64,000 nucleotides of DNA from Parasponia andersonii (GCA_002914805.1 JXTB01000034.1:1467248-1531247); one strand, 5' to 3'. Shown: positions 48,001 through 61,124, counted from the stretch's first letter. The notes: a model not told the origin generated them from the sequence alone. Program-made: numbers and translations.

Positions 48001-48523
48001 GAAATATGCGGACAAGCATAGGAGAGAGTTGGAGTTCAATGTAGGGGATAGAGTGTTGCTGAAGCTTACTCCTCAAATTTGGAAGAAAGTGACTGATAAA
48101 TGGTACTATAAGAGGTTCGTGCAAAAATATGACAGCCCCTTCGAGGTTGTGAAGAAGGTGGGCAATGTTGCTTATTGATTGCGATTATCCGAAAGTTTCA
48201 AGATACACCCAACATTCCATGTGAGCTTCTTGAAACCATACCATGAGGATGCGTTTGAAGGGCAAACCATAGCGAGGAGAGCTCATCCTACTGTGAGGAA
48301 GCAATTTGAGAAGAAAATTGTAAGAATCCTAGATCATAGATCTTTGGGGGCCAGTAAGAAGAATAGCCGCACTGAATTCCTCATTCAGTGGGAAGGTGAA
48401 GATGAGCCAGACGCCATATGGGAAAATGTAGTGACCTTGTGGCAGTTCGAAGACCAACTAAACGCCTACTTGAATACCCTCCCGACGAGGACGTCGGTTT
48501 CTTCTAGTAGAGGTGTTTGTTAG
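45062..48523 (+). pseudogene. Chromovirus pol (protease, RT, RNase H, integrase, chromodomain), broken
   Basis: Protease near 45190 reads IIDMGATNNFVSW, where the usual DTGA has Met for Thr. RT blocks: [28 protein letters not shown] and the catalytic YFDDIVIYS (46205-46235), intact. RNase H: FEIQTDASYKVISGVL. Integrase: HPGVERMMALLGKSYCWP, SMDFIVGFPKVKG and NHPQTDGQTE. The tail from about 48300 has the chromodomain blocks TEFLIQWEGEDEPDAIWE. Stops occur at about 46026, 46539, 46578, 46890, 47377 and 48176, with frameshifts near 45350 and 47620. The chromodomain in such elements steers insertion to heterochromatin. Confidence 0.92.
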
Positions 48524-49551
48524 CCCCTTAGTCGGTGATTAGGACCATGTCATGGTGAGAGGCTGCACCATGACATGAGTCTAAGGTGGAGGATACACGC
48601 GGTGCACACCACCATGTGAGAAGACCAAGGTTTGCTTGGGTGGGCAAGACCGTGGCACGATGATTAGGCACATGGGTGTGCCATGATGACTTGAGATGGT
48701 ACGAGTCGGTACATAGTGGCAACATTGCCTGGCGCCGCGGGCACTAGACAGGCCACACACATCGCTCGAAGGTTTACATGCTTGGTGATGCATGGTGGCA
48801 ACACTGCTTGGTGTCGCGGGCACTAGGCAGGCCGCACACATTATGTTCGTGCGCGTGGCAAATAGCACACGCTGAGACGTGCACACCGAGAACCTGCGCG
48901 CGCTGCGAGGGCGCACGCAATGAACCGTGAGCTGGCTATCTGTCGGGATGACACTAGCGCATGGCGGCATGAAGGAAGACACACGCGCATTGGGTAGTGC
49001 GTGTGCACATAGGTCGACGCATGCGGAGCAGTTACCAACATTATGAAATGTGCGCTAGGGGACAGGTCCGAGCGGTTGTGAGCATGCGGTCGCATGGCAC
49101 ATTAAACATGTGCGCGCATGTTGGAACAAGATCATGTCGTTACATGGCAGTTGTTGGCTTTGTCCTAGGCAGCTGCACGTTAAGAATATGTGAGCGGTCG
49201 GGAAATTGCCCAACAGAGGTGCTGGCGCACGCTGGCTTGTCCTGCACGGTTCTAGGCAGTTGGAGGTGTCAACTACCATGTCTATAAATAGGTGATTGAT
49301 CAGGTAGAGTCATCAGCAAGTGTTGTGATATCCTACCCATTGTGTTGTATCCTTTTACGAGATAAATAAAAAATTAGGAAAATTTCTTGTACATTAGTAC
49401 GTGCATTCATAATCTTGTCCTGTTGCATAGTCCTAAGTACGTGAGTAAAACACTTAAATTTGATAATGTCCGTGTTGGTATTGGCTGTATTGGCTTACTA
49501 AGTTCGGTGTTTAGTACCGTCACGGATAAAATTTGTGGTGAAAAATTTAAC
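48518..49551 (+). repeat. 3' LTR of the chromovirus
   Basis: It starts TGTTAGCCCCTTAGTCGG and follows the 5' LTR over its length to about GAAAAATTTAAC. The expected CCCGTGACA end is replaced by ACACTATCCG, so the last bases are mutated or lost. Confidence 0.9.
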
Positions 49552-51257
49552 ACACTATCCGTTATAATGCTCAAAACACCCTGATTTTTTGTGTTCTTAT
49601 AAGTGACAGCAAGATACTTTGCTTGTCTATTAAACCCTTTTTCTTTTCTTTTCTTTTTTTCTCTTGGAGCATACGAGAGTAACTAAATTTTTCTGTGCTT
49701 AAAATATGCGTACTATATATTTGCCATTAGAGTGGCTCCGCAATTTTTCTGCGCATGTCAGAGTATTTGTCAATTGACAAGGCTAACTGACATGCAGTCT
49801 CTCGCTATTTTCACCATCGCCGGCATTTCCGGCCCTCACCCCAACCCAACCCTTTTCTGTACCTTGTCAGACCCAAATCAACTAAACCTCCTATAATTGT
49901 TAATTATACTTGAAATGGACCGAATACTTCATTGCAAACAAAAGGGAAAATATGGACCCAACACCAGATCTCTTTTTTCATAGATAAGAGGTAAATTTCA
50001 TTTCAAAAGAACAAAAATGGTACAAAAGAATAGTAACAAAATCCAATGCAGGGTTCAGGTACATCTTAGTTTACTACCCATTTGTGAAAGGGCTTAGCTT
50101 GCAATTATCAAACTCTACAGTAAATTTCCTATCGGGTGTTTCAAGTAGAAAAAAAGTGTAAGCAAAATGGAAATGAAATCGTCGTGACCAAAAATATAGC
50201 AGATGTCTGGTATTATTTTAATATCGAACTTATCCTTTTATTATTATTATTATTATTTTTTCACTTATATTTGGTGGAACTTTTTCACCCGTCTATTTGT
50301 TGCTAAACCTCATCGCGAGGAACTCCGGCTCTTGGGGGGAGTTGAAAAAGAACAGAAGATAAATGTGGACTAGTAGTGCCAGTGCCATGTGTTCTAGTGA
50401 GCTCAACGGCGCGGCACACAAGTACAACACTCGTCAGGACTCACGAGAAGCAAAATTCTTAGTGAACCAGAGCCACATTTCGTTGTCCATATAAACACAT
50501 TATGGTATATTTGAATGACCTCATTATTGCAAATCAGAACCCAAAACAACTAGTACTCTTCAATCTCCATAATAGTCATTGTATACATGAGAAGTGCCTT
50601 CACGTGAGCAAAATTTATTTTTCAAAAAAAAATAACCTTGAACAAAATTTTGTGACAGCTTAAGTAGGATCCGTGGGAGGAATTTTATTTCGAAACGAGA
50701 TAGAGAAAGACGACAACATAATATAGAGTAAAGGACAAATATTGAGAAGTAATTACGAAGTGGAAAGTAAAAATGCAAAATGAAAAATAATCTTTCGTCC
50801 CTTTTCTGAGCGAACAAGCACAAAAAAATGCAAAGAAAAAAAAAATGCACGGCAAAATTCAAATGGATTGTTCATGATTGCTTAGCTATTGGATCACGCA
50901 AACTCTGCTTTACCAACCATGCCACCAAAACGGTACCAGAAAAATAAACAATCAATAATCCACACCTAAAACCAAACTATACAACTCAATAACCTCAAAA
51001 TTCTGCCTGGACAGAATAAAGAATTTCTGCCTCACCCTCCTCTCTTCTCTTTGTATTTTTAAATAAATCAATTTTTATTTCTTTACTTTGGCCAAGCCTC
51101 ATCAAAATGCCTCCAAAACTGCGCCAAGGTTTCAGAATGAACGAAAAGGTGTAACGACACCTCTAAAAAAGCAGCCTCCCCACCAGTTCTTCCATGAGCT
51201 CTCTCCCAATGTACAGGTACATTAATTGATTATTGTGGCGGCAAAAATCAATCGGTT
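49552..51257. other. Spacer, 3' side of the LARP1-type gene
   Basis: No gene or clear repeat is seen apart from simple runs. The part near 51257 probably includes the LARP 3' UTR. Confidence 0.4.
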
Positions 51258-54200
51258 TCAACTCGAATGCGTGTTTTGAGTAACTTCCCCGTTGGCAACT
51301 TGTGACTGGGAAGTTGATTCAGTTTTACTCTTCCCTGGAGCATGCTCAGGGTCAGGATCTGCTTTACCCGCAATGGTGTTTTGGTCTATAGTTGCTTCCT
51401 CCAGTGTAATATTTTGAAAAGAAGTTGTCAGCAAGTTGTTACTCTTCTCTGAAGCATGCTCAGGGTCAGGATCTGCTTTACCCGCAATGGTCTTTTGGTC
51501 CACAGTTGCTTCCTCCAGTGCAATATTTTGAAAAGAAGTTGCCGGCAAATTGTTACTTGAACTACCCCGGGATAGTGTGCCTGACTCAGTGGAAACTCGA
51601 CCAGCAGTCGGTACCCATCTTCCCCACTCGTTACGCTTCCTAACCTTGTCATCCTACAGTAATTTCAATGGTAGAGTTAGATCAGCAAGACAAAAATGAC
51701 TGGCTGAGAATTCTGAATATTTTGCCACAGCAAAATGGACCAGATTGGTACTTTGAGTCATTCCATCATAAACAACAGAGCCAAATCAAAGAATAAACCC
51801 ATGTCTCAAACACTAAATTGCAGAATCCTTTGAGAACGAACAAAATTTACCTGTACTTCCACAACAGAAGAAGCATTTAAAGAAGTCAATATTAATTGGA
51901 TGTTGGTTGTCAAGTTCTTAACCTGCAAGAATGAAGCCATAAAATCAAATTGATTCATGCAAGGACTTGAATAATGAAAGAGAGAGACGAGTCTAAAAAG
52001 AAAAAGTTGGATCAGTTCGTGATATGGGAAGAATAAGTTGACTAATATAAAATAGTAATGTTTCAAGGTAACCAAGAGCGTAATACATGAAATACACATG
52101 CAATAAAAGTAACGTTAGATGGACCATCCAAACAATCCAAACACAGAGATAATATTCGCTCGGCTCCTTCAATCTCCCTCGTGAGTTGAACAGTGTGGTC
52201 AGAACTTGGGCTACACAACAAACTAACAACCTGGTTCTCACAAGCTTTCAAATTTGGGAGAGCATTGCAACCTAAAATACGAAAACATTACAGGTCTACA
52301 GCATCTGTTTTAAAGTTGAAACTTCAAGCATCCTGACACCTCAAAATTGTCTTTAGTTTAATTCTTCATAGTCTCGCCAAAGCCCTTCACCCAGAAACCC
52401 CCAACATATAAAAAGAGTTCCAAAGTTTGAACTCATTAAAGACTCCTTTTAGGTAGGATTTACTCAAGTGGTTCATTGTTTCTTAAGCAACTGATATCTT
52501 GTAACCAAAACAATGTATACACGAACACAATAGAAATATACAAAGAAGCAACAGTTGAAATACATCATTATATACGAAGAAGCCATTCAACTGCGAGGAG
52601 CATAAATAAAGAACTAACACTTGTTTTAAAATAATCTAACACTAAAGGAAAACTCCCAACATGCATTGTTGAAATCAGAAGCATGATTGTCGTTTAGGGG
52701 GGCAAAGAGGTTTGGCATCACTAATTGACAAAACAAATTGAAAAGGCACATATTTGTACAGAAATTTGGAAATCATCTCACCCCTGCACGTAACTTGTGG
52801 AGTTTATCCCAAACCACAAACAAAATGATACAGAAGAAATATTCACACTTCACAAACAAGTATGCCATGTGATTCAATGCCTAAGATAATCAACTAATAT
52901 TCCTCTAGCACCTCATAAAAAGGCAAAGGTGCTAAATGCATTGCATAAAATAAGGAACTCAGACCATGTCATCTTCACATTTTTTACTGTAAAAAACAGG
53001 CAATGAAATTGCTTAGTCAACTATAGAGAACTTACTCGAGGAAAGCCCGCTATTAAGGATATGGGAACCCAGCCCTGATCATCCATGTTTGACCGTAAAA
53101 AGTCGTCCTTGACCAAATTAGCTTCACTGTAACATTGATATATTAGTGAGCACTTAGCAGTCAATTGAGAAACATTACATAAAGAAGGGAAGTTTTAATC
53201 TAGCAAATAAATACATGATCAACGAAAAGAATCCAATGACACGAGTACCTGAAATAATAATCTATTTGATTAACTAACAAGGTAGGTAGTGAAGGTTCTG
53301 CAACAGGAAAGAACATTGCAGGAGGTGGAGGCGGAGGAGGAGGATGAGGATGAGGAATGTATGATACAGGTCTGATCGGCTCATAAGGCAGTGTCGACAA
53401 ATAAACAATGTCTGAAATGTAATAGCAACTTTAAACTCATAATACTATGACAAGGACCAATATTTTTGTAAAAGAGATACTCACCTTGAAAACCCATGGG
53501 GTTCCCAAAGGGTCGAGCCATAAAGGGAGGGGCATTGGGTGCTGCAGGCCTTACAAAGCCCCTAAAAGGAGGAGCTCTCTGCGGCTGCACGTGGGGATCC
53601 CTTGCATTTGCAAAATTTCCACGATCCTGATCACGCCTGCTGCCATAATTACCGTGGTAGGCACCATCTCCATGAGGGTGGGAGCCAAAGTTCCCTCTGC
53701 GGGGAAAATTCCGGTGATCATTTACCGGATGTGATTGAGATACAAACCCAGCTGCTGGTCTAGGGCCGTGGAAAGAGCGATCTCTTGGAGATTGGTCAGG
53801 CATTACATTCCCATAGGCATTTGGGGGTAATTGGATGATAGGGTACGGTGGTGGAGGTGGTGGCGGTGGCGGTGGATGGTGCGTAAAGTTGCTATTTGCA
53901 GGCCCAACCCCAGTATCGCCACCGCCACCACCACCACCACGTTTCATGGATCTTTGCCGAGTTGGCAATGTATGGTTAGGGTTTGCATTGGCATTGGCAT
54001 TAGCATTAGTATTAGCTTGTTTCCTGGGTGAATGTGTTTTAACAAGTCCCTATTATCAAACACAAGAACATGCATATCATCAATTAAACCAATTTTCTTC
54101 CAATCACGATTAAAAATTGTGGGGTTTTTCTAAATTTCAATCTAAATCGTTATTGAAACCAAAAACACGAAAAGGTTCGAAATTTACTCATAATTTCTTG

Positions 54201-54771
54201 AATCCCATTCCCTAAATCTTATTTGAAAGAGCTAAACTACTCACAAACATCATAACCAAACCTGAGCATTGGAGACCGATCCATGAGTGACAGGCTTCGG
54301 AGATGAATCAGCAGCAGACTGTCTAGGCGAAGCCTTAGTGGACTCAGACAAAGCAGACAAAGCAGGCCAAGACTGATCGTCCATTACAGAACCAGCCTCA
54401 ACGACGCCGTTTGAAAGCTTGTTCCAAACATGCTTCTGAGGCACAGTGCTGTTACTCCCATTAGAGTTCTCAACAGCGGAATTATCCATCGTCAGCAGCG
54501 GCGGCGGCAAAGAAGGGGGTGGGCCCGCCTTCGAAGGGGAGCAATCGGAAAAAGGGATTTGCTCCGATACGGCGGGGCCCACCGACGACAGCGACGAGGG
54601 CGGAGATTGGTGTCCACCGGCGTGGATTGATTCCGGCTCACCTCGGACGACTTGGGCCCAGGGCGAGGGCAGGCTACGTCGCCGTAAGTGAGGACTGTCA
54701 ACGCCGTCGCCGGAGAATTCAGGACCACGTGGAGAGTGGTGATTGGATGAAGGATCGGCAGCCGGAGCCAT
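51258..54771 (-). CDS. La-related protein 1 family (LARP1b/c-like)
   Basis: Six exons on the minus strand: 54771-54262, 54049-53485, 53411-53249, 53126-53036, 51922-51851 and 51653-51258. They total 1797 bases in frame, 598 residues. The N-terminus has SLPSPWAQVVRGEPE and SVMDDQSWPALSALSEST, conserved in plant LARP1 proteins. The middle is Gly/Pro/Arg-rich with two polyproline runs. The La motif follows (about residues 445-510): VNQIDYYF, SEANLVKDDFLRSNMDDQGW, VPISLIAGFPRVKNLTTN and VVEVQDDKVRKRNEWGRWV. There is no DM15 region, as in plant LARP1b/c. The protein should bind mRNA in cytoplasmic granules and affect decay or translation; LARP1c is linked to leaf senescence. The tail carries a 38-residue direct repeat. 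Intron 4 is 1.1 kb. The start is the first ATG in frame; a TTG upstream is not a start. Confidence 0.93.
51321..51548 (-). repeat. 114-bp in-frame tandem repeat in the last LARP exon
   Basis: Two coding units of 38 residues each contain TSFQNI.LEEAT.DQ, then TIAGKADPDPEHA. On the plus strand CATGCTCAGGGTCAGGATCT occurs at 51341 and 51455, exactly 114 bases apart. Confidence 0.95.
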
Positions 54772-55060
54772 TCCCAAATTAGGGTTTTTGAGGTTCGGAG
54801 ATCAAAAAAAAAAAAAGGATCCGTATACAATATTAATAATACTTGATTAAAAACAAAAGAACAATAATAATATATAAACTATTAATTAATTTTATAATTG
54901 ATTAGAGCAAGCAAAAAAGTTTAGGAATTAAAGAGATGATTAACACGAGAAAGGTCACAATGCACAGATCTTCGAGGAAGAAGGAAAAACAGCTCTCTCT
55001 CTCTCTCCCGGAAGCTCTCTTCCCTGCCTCTCTCTCCCTCCTCTCTCTCTCTTTTCCTTG
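54772..55060 (-). promoter_or_regulatory. LARP promoter and leader region
   Basis: On the minus strand GA-rich runs (plus-strand CTCTCTCTCTC at 54992-55052) lie 220-280 bases upstream of the start codon. Confidence 0.45.
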
Positions 55061-58000
55061 TGCGAAATTTGAAGGTTTTTTCTATATAAAAACAAATATT
55101 TATATTTACCAAAATACCCTTTAAATATTTTCACTCTATTTACAGATTTTTTCTCTTCCAAATTCAAAAAATATATAAAATTAAATAATCAAATTTGATT
55201 GTGATTAGAAATCATAATTTTTTTTCAAATTAAAATAGTGTTTGAATATCATAGTAATTTGATTCATTTTGAATAATTAAATTCATTTAATTCAAAATAG
55301 ATAAATATCCCACGCACTTTAAAATTTTATAAATAGGATAATAACATTTCATATGGTTTATCAAAAAGAAAACAAAAAAGAAAGAAAATCGGTCTTACAT
55401 AAAATTTCACAATTTATTTTTAAATTTGACGATTAGCATGATATTTAGTTCTATAAATTTTTAATTTTGACGATTAGAATGATTGTTAACATGTTTCTCT
55501 GTTTGTGATAAATAAAAAATATTGTTGACAGTAGTTTCAAAAATGTTAATATTTTGTAATTTAAAATGAAATAAAATTATAGTATGTGTGTATTTAACAT
55601 TTTATTTCATAATTATTCTTTTATATTCGTAATTCTAATGTTTTGTAATTATCTTTTTAGATATTGCTTATAATTATCCTTAACTATTCTTTTTGAATCA
55701 TAACTACTTAGAATTTTAAGCATACCATTTTTTTTTCATTTCCTAAATATATATATATATATGTGATGTTAAAATGTTAAATACCATATATTAATTATGA
55801 ATAGACCAACGTATTAAAGATTTATATGAGTTAATTGCTGGTGGTGTGAAAAAGAATTTGTAAGGGATCGTAACCACTTCGGATTACATAAGGGCTGTTG
55901 TGGACTTTGACTTTGGTTGCAACTGGAAGAATCATTTCCCCCTAATTAGTACCACTAGGTTGACTCTAATATAATACTTGTATAGATGGTTGTATGTCAC
56001 TCTAGCTCCATATGCATTTAGTCATAATACACACAAAACCTAAATTAATTAATAAAGAAAAAAGAGGAAGATCAGAGTTTTTTTTTTTTTTTTTGGGATT
56101 GAAAAACAGTTGGATTTTCCATTCCGAGCATTCATTATCGTTATCGTTATCATTATCATTCTTTTCACAAAAATAAATGCACTTTGTATCAGATATTGTG
56201 AAAATGTAATTACCCTTAACAATAACAGAAATAATGCAAGTGAGCTAGATTTTTTCTACCATTGAAATTGCATCAATAAATAAGTTATTGCCATAAGAAA
56301 AGAACATGTATATTTTTTTTCCTTTTTGCTTAAAAGCATAATAACATATATTTGTGAAGCTTTTTAATGTTACAGTTAATTTATAAGAAATTTTGTTTTG
56401 AGGTATGAATTATGAATTATCAGTATTAAAAATATGGATATTTCCATAAACAAGCCTGATTGAATAACAAACAATTTTTAAATCAAAGATCAGAATTCAA
56501 GTTTCTCTACTCATATTTTTTTTATAAAATAATTAAAAAAAAAGAGTTTTCATAACAAGAAACTGTGTACGTGCAAAATATGTTAGATTTGTTGAATAAA
56601 TTTTGACAATAGACTAATAGAAATATTGTGTTTTTTTCTTAAAAAAATATAATGTTTCTCTCTCATTCCAGCTGTGCATAAAGTGAATAGGGGAACATTT
56701 GGCAACATTTGGCAAAACAGTCTCAAAGGACTGGAACACGTGACGTGTCTCAATCGAAGGAAAAGAAGGTAAAATCGACATTATATATATATCTACACAT
56801 TTTTTTTTTTGCATCTTATTCATATTTTTTTATGAAAAAATAATATGTTTATCTACATGCATACACTGTTTATATTTTTCATGAGGGAAAAAAAAAAAAG
56901 CAAAACGGAATTTGAGATAAAATTTATTTTGAATATTAAAATTGTGCTTGATCTTACGACTTACGGTTTTCAGCAACAATTATTTTTTGTATTTTTTTTA
57001 AGTTTAACAAATTACGGAGACATTATTCTTTATAATTATTTTTTTATAGAAAGAAATTTATCAAGAACGATAAAAAATGAGACTCAACGTCATTCTTATC
57101 GGAGATCCAGTTAATTTTTATTTAATAGGAAAAAAGAACGGTTAGTTTTGTTACTTTAGAGCACAAACTTCAGTTGTTATACTTAGTTTAACACTCCTGA
57201 AAAAATGTTGACTACCTAACTAATTACTGAATTTAAGTAGAAAATTATCACTATTTTGGGGTGAAACTCAAAATAATGATTGTTCTATGTACTCAAATAA
57301 TTACAAGTTTTGGTATGCAAAATTACGAAACTAGCCTTGTAAACACTTTGAAAAATTGAGATGGTTGAGGGGTTTATTGGATTTTCTACCAAGTATTATT
57401 GAGAAAAAAAAAACAAACTATTGGTATAGATAATTAGTTGTGCATAAAAATGGTACTGGCTGAAATCTTTCAAATATTATCTCTCTACGAGTTCTTATAA
57501 CCCTGAGAGTAGTTACAGCATATGTCCCTTTATTATAATTTAATTTAGTATATGTCAATTTTTGTTAGGTAAATGGCCAATACGTTACTTACATTGGTTA
57601 TATCAATTAATATATTGGATACAATTCATATTATACTACATATAATAATTTTTTTATACTGAGTAAATCAGATTGTATACTAGATCTAGTTTATATATTA
57701 AATATATATAAATATACATAATTGAAAGGGGGGAATAAAAAAGGCACATATATTAAGGGTTATTATCATAAGAACTTTGGGTGTTTTAACTTTTAGCAGA
57801 AAAAAAAAACCTTGAATTTCTAGTTATATAAATAAAAACAAAACATTGCATTCTTTTCTTAATTTCAGTTAAAAAAACAAATTTGAGTTTTTTTTTATAT
57901 CAAACAAAATAGATTACAAATTCCGATCAAATAATTAGCATATAAAATAAGTCAAATGATCCACTTTTCCTAATGCCATGCACTATTGTGTGTGATATTC

Positions 58001-58372
58001 TTGTTGCTAAGCATCTAAGGGACGAAAATAATGTCTTTTTATATTAAGAATATTAGTATCTTCTAGTTGAAAAAAATAGTTCAAAAATATAAGACAACTA
58101 AGATTAGCTATGTTATATATTCAAATCATTTTTTATTTTAATTTTTATTTATTCAACTAAAAGATGCTAACTTATTGAATATCATTTTCACTCGAAAGGG
58201 ATGTTTGGTAACGAGAATAACTTCACGTTCAGAAGCATAAGATAATATATATACTAAGGTGATATGAGTTATCTTTATTCAAACGGTTATTTTGAGCCTA
58301 ATTTTATTGGATCTCAAAATTCAAAGGTTTTATATGATATTACCATAAATCTAATATTTTTATTATTACCAT
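55061..58372. other. Long AT-rich spacer
   Basis: No gene or defined transposon is recognised in 3.3 kb. Simple runs and poly-A/T tracts are frequent. Confidence 0.4.
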
Positions 58373-58512
58373 GAAGTGAGTTGGTTCAAGTAGTAAAAGT
58401 ATTAATTATCTAAGATATTTGTCCTAAATTCAAGTTACATTGGGAGTAGGCGTAAAAGTTTATTATCTTTAATGGGATTGGTAAGTGTGAAAATTTATTA
58501 TCCTTAATGAGG
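58373..58512 (+). mobile_element. Possible tRNA-derived repeat fragment
   Basis: TTCAAGTAGTAAAAG and, about 45 bases later, AAATTCAAGTTAC resemble degenerate polymerase III boxes A and B, followed by GGGAGTAGGCGTAAAAG. The related segments TAAAAGTTTATTATCTTTAATG and GAAAATTTATTATCCTTAATG occur twice, about 36 bases apart. It abuts the Athila-type LTR. Confidence 0.3.
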
Positions 58513-59966
58513 TGTGATAACTCTAAAAAAAATAGAGTTATTTGGTATGTTTTTGAGTCTTGGGATAGCTGTTTTAAAGGATCAAATTGTCTAGCTTAAG
58601 TGTTTTTCTTTATTTTATTGTTGTCCGTGGTGTTTCTGATGATTACAATTCAATATAGTCAATATCTATTTTATTTTCTTTTTATTTCTAGTAGGAATGC
58701 TGAAATTAGGATTTGAATTCTGATAAATTTAAATGGTCACATCTTTGAAGGAATGTTGAACTTAAGTAAAAGCTGGAAGTAACTTGGCTGCAGTAATGCG
58801 CCGGAACAATACTGAACAGTAGAATTCTTTTTCCAGCTAGCATCTTTTACTCACAGCTGGTGCTGACAGCTAATATTAAATACCAGCTAAGGGAAAATGA
58901 AGCAAAAGTGGTCCTCACTCCATATTTAGCTGACACGTGTATTAGGGTACTTTACCTACTCTGATATAAAAGGAAAATGTACTGTAGGAAGAAAAGGGAA
59001 GAGGACGGCTGACGAGAGAAAAAGATGGAAAAGAAAAGAAAAGAGAGGAAGACATTACAGAGAAGAGAGGACGAATAAGAGAAAGTACTAGCAGTAGGGA
59101 GTTCGATTTACCATTATCCAGCTAGATTTTTCCTTACCTTCTTAAATTTTCTTTGTATTTAATTTCTTTTTCTTATCTTGAACTTTCTGTAATCTATGAA
59201 TTACTTTGGGTTGCTGATTTTTGAGCCCCAGAACATAAGCTAAGTTTTTCTTAGCTGGGATATTGATGAATCTAAGGTTGTAATGAAGGATTAAATGTTG
59301 TTTTAAGTGTTTATCGTAATTTCCTCTTGTTCACTCAAGTGAGCTTCATTATTAATTCATATTATTGTTTGGCCACCAATATTTAGGATAAATAAACTAG
59401 GATTAATTTTGGAAAGATTAATTTTAGTTGGATCTAACTTGACTGATATATGTTTCAAGTGTCTTTTTAGTGGATTCCTAAATTTGGAATGATATAGGAA
59501 TATATCGTTACCATGTATAATCCATTGAAAATCGACTCTATAAGGGAAGTATTGAGAACTGGATCAACATAGGAATATGTTAAATCTGGTTTGAAGAACT
59601 TAAAACATAATAAATTCGGAAGATTATTATGTATTGATGGAATTTTTTGTTACTGGAGTGAATTTTGCCATAAGTATTACTGCAGCAATTGTACTCAGAT
59701 TTGCAACCGAGGAGGATTCAATCATCTCAACTTAATATATCTATTCATTTACAATCTCTTGTTTAGGTCATATTGTTTTATGTTTGGAATTTACATTTTT
59801 TATTTTGCATCTGTCAATTCTTATAATTTCTTAATTTAGCTTATTTGACATTAGTTTTATCCAACTAATTTTGTTAATCAATTCTTGTGGAGACGATACT
59901 CAACTCATTACTATATTATTTGTTCGGCACGTGCACTTGCGTAGTAATTATAAAATAATGCCAACA
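58513..59966 (+). repeat. 5' LTR of the Athila-type element
   Basis: It begins TGTGATAACTCTAAAAAAA and ends AATGCCAACA. The left end is the less certain one (TG at 58513 or 58515); no second LTR is in the window to compare. A GATATAAAAGG TATA-like site lies near 58962. Confidence 0.7.
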
Positions 59967-59971
59967 AGTTT

Positions 59972-59989
59972 TTGGCGCCGTTGCCGAAG
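59972..59989 (+). other. Primer binding site, Asp tRNA type
   Basis: TTTGGCGCCGTTGCCGAAGA matches the complement of the 3' end of plant tRNA-Asp (TGGCGCCGTTGCCGGGGA) except for two G to A changes. Athila elements use this primer. Confidence 0.85.
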
Positions 59990-60099
59990 ATTGAGAGAAC
60001 TAAAATTATTTGTAGAAAATTAATTTGTTTTTCTTGCATGTGGTTGTGCTTGCAGGAACTTATACTTTTTATACGAATAATCAATAAGAACAAGATCTA

Positions 60100-61124
60100 G
60101 TGTCCTTAGATCCTGAGATTGAAAGAACATTTCGAGCAAGGAGAAGGGAACAACAACAAGGTTTAGCTGGTTTAAGAGGAATGGCTGATGCTAATGATGC
60201 TGCAGCAATGGTAGATGATAGGGACAGAGCAATCAGAGAGTATGCTAAAACTATTCTCAATGGGCTTAATCCTGGCATTGTTAGACCCGAAATTCAAGCA
60301 CCTCAGTTTAAATTGAAGCCGGTGATGTTTCAAATGCTCCAAACTGTGGGGCAATTTAGTGGGGTACCAACAGAGGATCCACATCTTCACCTCCGGTTGT
60401 TCATAGAAGTGTATGATTCATTCAAACTACAAGGAGTCACAGATGAAGCATTAAGGCTAAAACTATTCCCATACTCTTTACGAGATAGAGCGAGAGCATG
60501 GTTGAACTTAATACCCCCAGATTCGGTGCCACATGGAATAACTTGGCGGAGAAATTTTTGATGAAATATTTCCCACCAACTAAAAATGCTAAGCTCCGAA
60601 ATGATATTACTTCTTTTCAGCAGTTGGATGGGGAATCTTTATATGAATCATGGGAGCGCTTTAAAGAATTGCTAAGAAAATACCCACACCATGGAATCCC
60701 TCATTGGATCCAAATGGAGACATTTTATAATGGCCTCAATGCTCATACTCGATCAATGGTGGATGCTTCGGCTAATGGTGCTCTTCTTGCAAAGTCCTAT
60801 AATGATGCTTATGAGATTTTGGAGCGAATGGCCAACAATAACTATCAATGGCCGACTGAAAGAGTCGCTGCAGGAAGGCGTGTTGCTGGAATTCATGATG
60901 TTGATACAGTTATAGCCTTGATAGCTCAAGTTTCATCGCTGTCCAATATCCTGAAATCTATGAATATGGCTGCTGGAGCAACTATAGAGCAATCGGCTAT
61001 AATTTCTTATGTTTATTGTGGTGAGGGGCATTCATTTGACAGCTGCCCTTCTAACCCTGCTTCAGTATGCTACGTGGGGAATTATAACAAGAACAACAAT
61101 TCGTTTTCAAACACGTACAACTAA
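60100..61124 (+). pseudogene. Athila gag, frameshifted
   Basis: The first frame (from about 60100) contains PQFKLKPVMFQMLQ and GVPTEDPHLHLRLFIEVYDS. It shifts near 60530 to a second frame with TWNNLAEKFLMKYFPPTKNA, SLYESWERFKELLRKYPHHG and LMDASANGALL-like blocks. These are the usual Athila gag order. The zinc knuckle reads YVYCGEGHSFDSCP, so the first Cys of CCHC is lost. Coding of the downstream gag part (61125-61700) is further broken by stops. Confidence 0.9.

Larger units (their letters stand above)
42927..49551 (+). mobile_element. Ty3/gypsy chromovirus, full length, inactive
   Basis: Order: 5' LTR (42927-43957), primer binding site, gag, protease, reverse transcriptase, RNase H, integrase, chromodomain, purine-rich tract (AGTAGAGGTG) and 3' LTR from 48518. 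Integrase follows RNase H, as in gypsy elements, and the C-terminal chromodomain marks a chromovirus. The two LTRs differ at many sites, mostly transitions, so the insertion is old. Several stops and frameshifts break the polyprotein. No target duplication of the left flank TAATC is visible at the right, where the LTR end has diverged or been lost. Confidence 0.95.

Noticed and set aside
52063..52251. Minus-strand frame inside LARP intron 4
   Set aside because: The flanking exons 4 and 5 join directly (GFPR to VKNL) as in the family, so no extra exon is needed.
53447..54113. Plus-strand Gly-rich frames
   Set aside because: Antisense to the polyproline part of the LARP gene.
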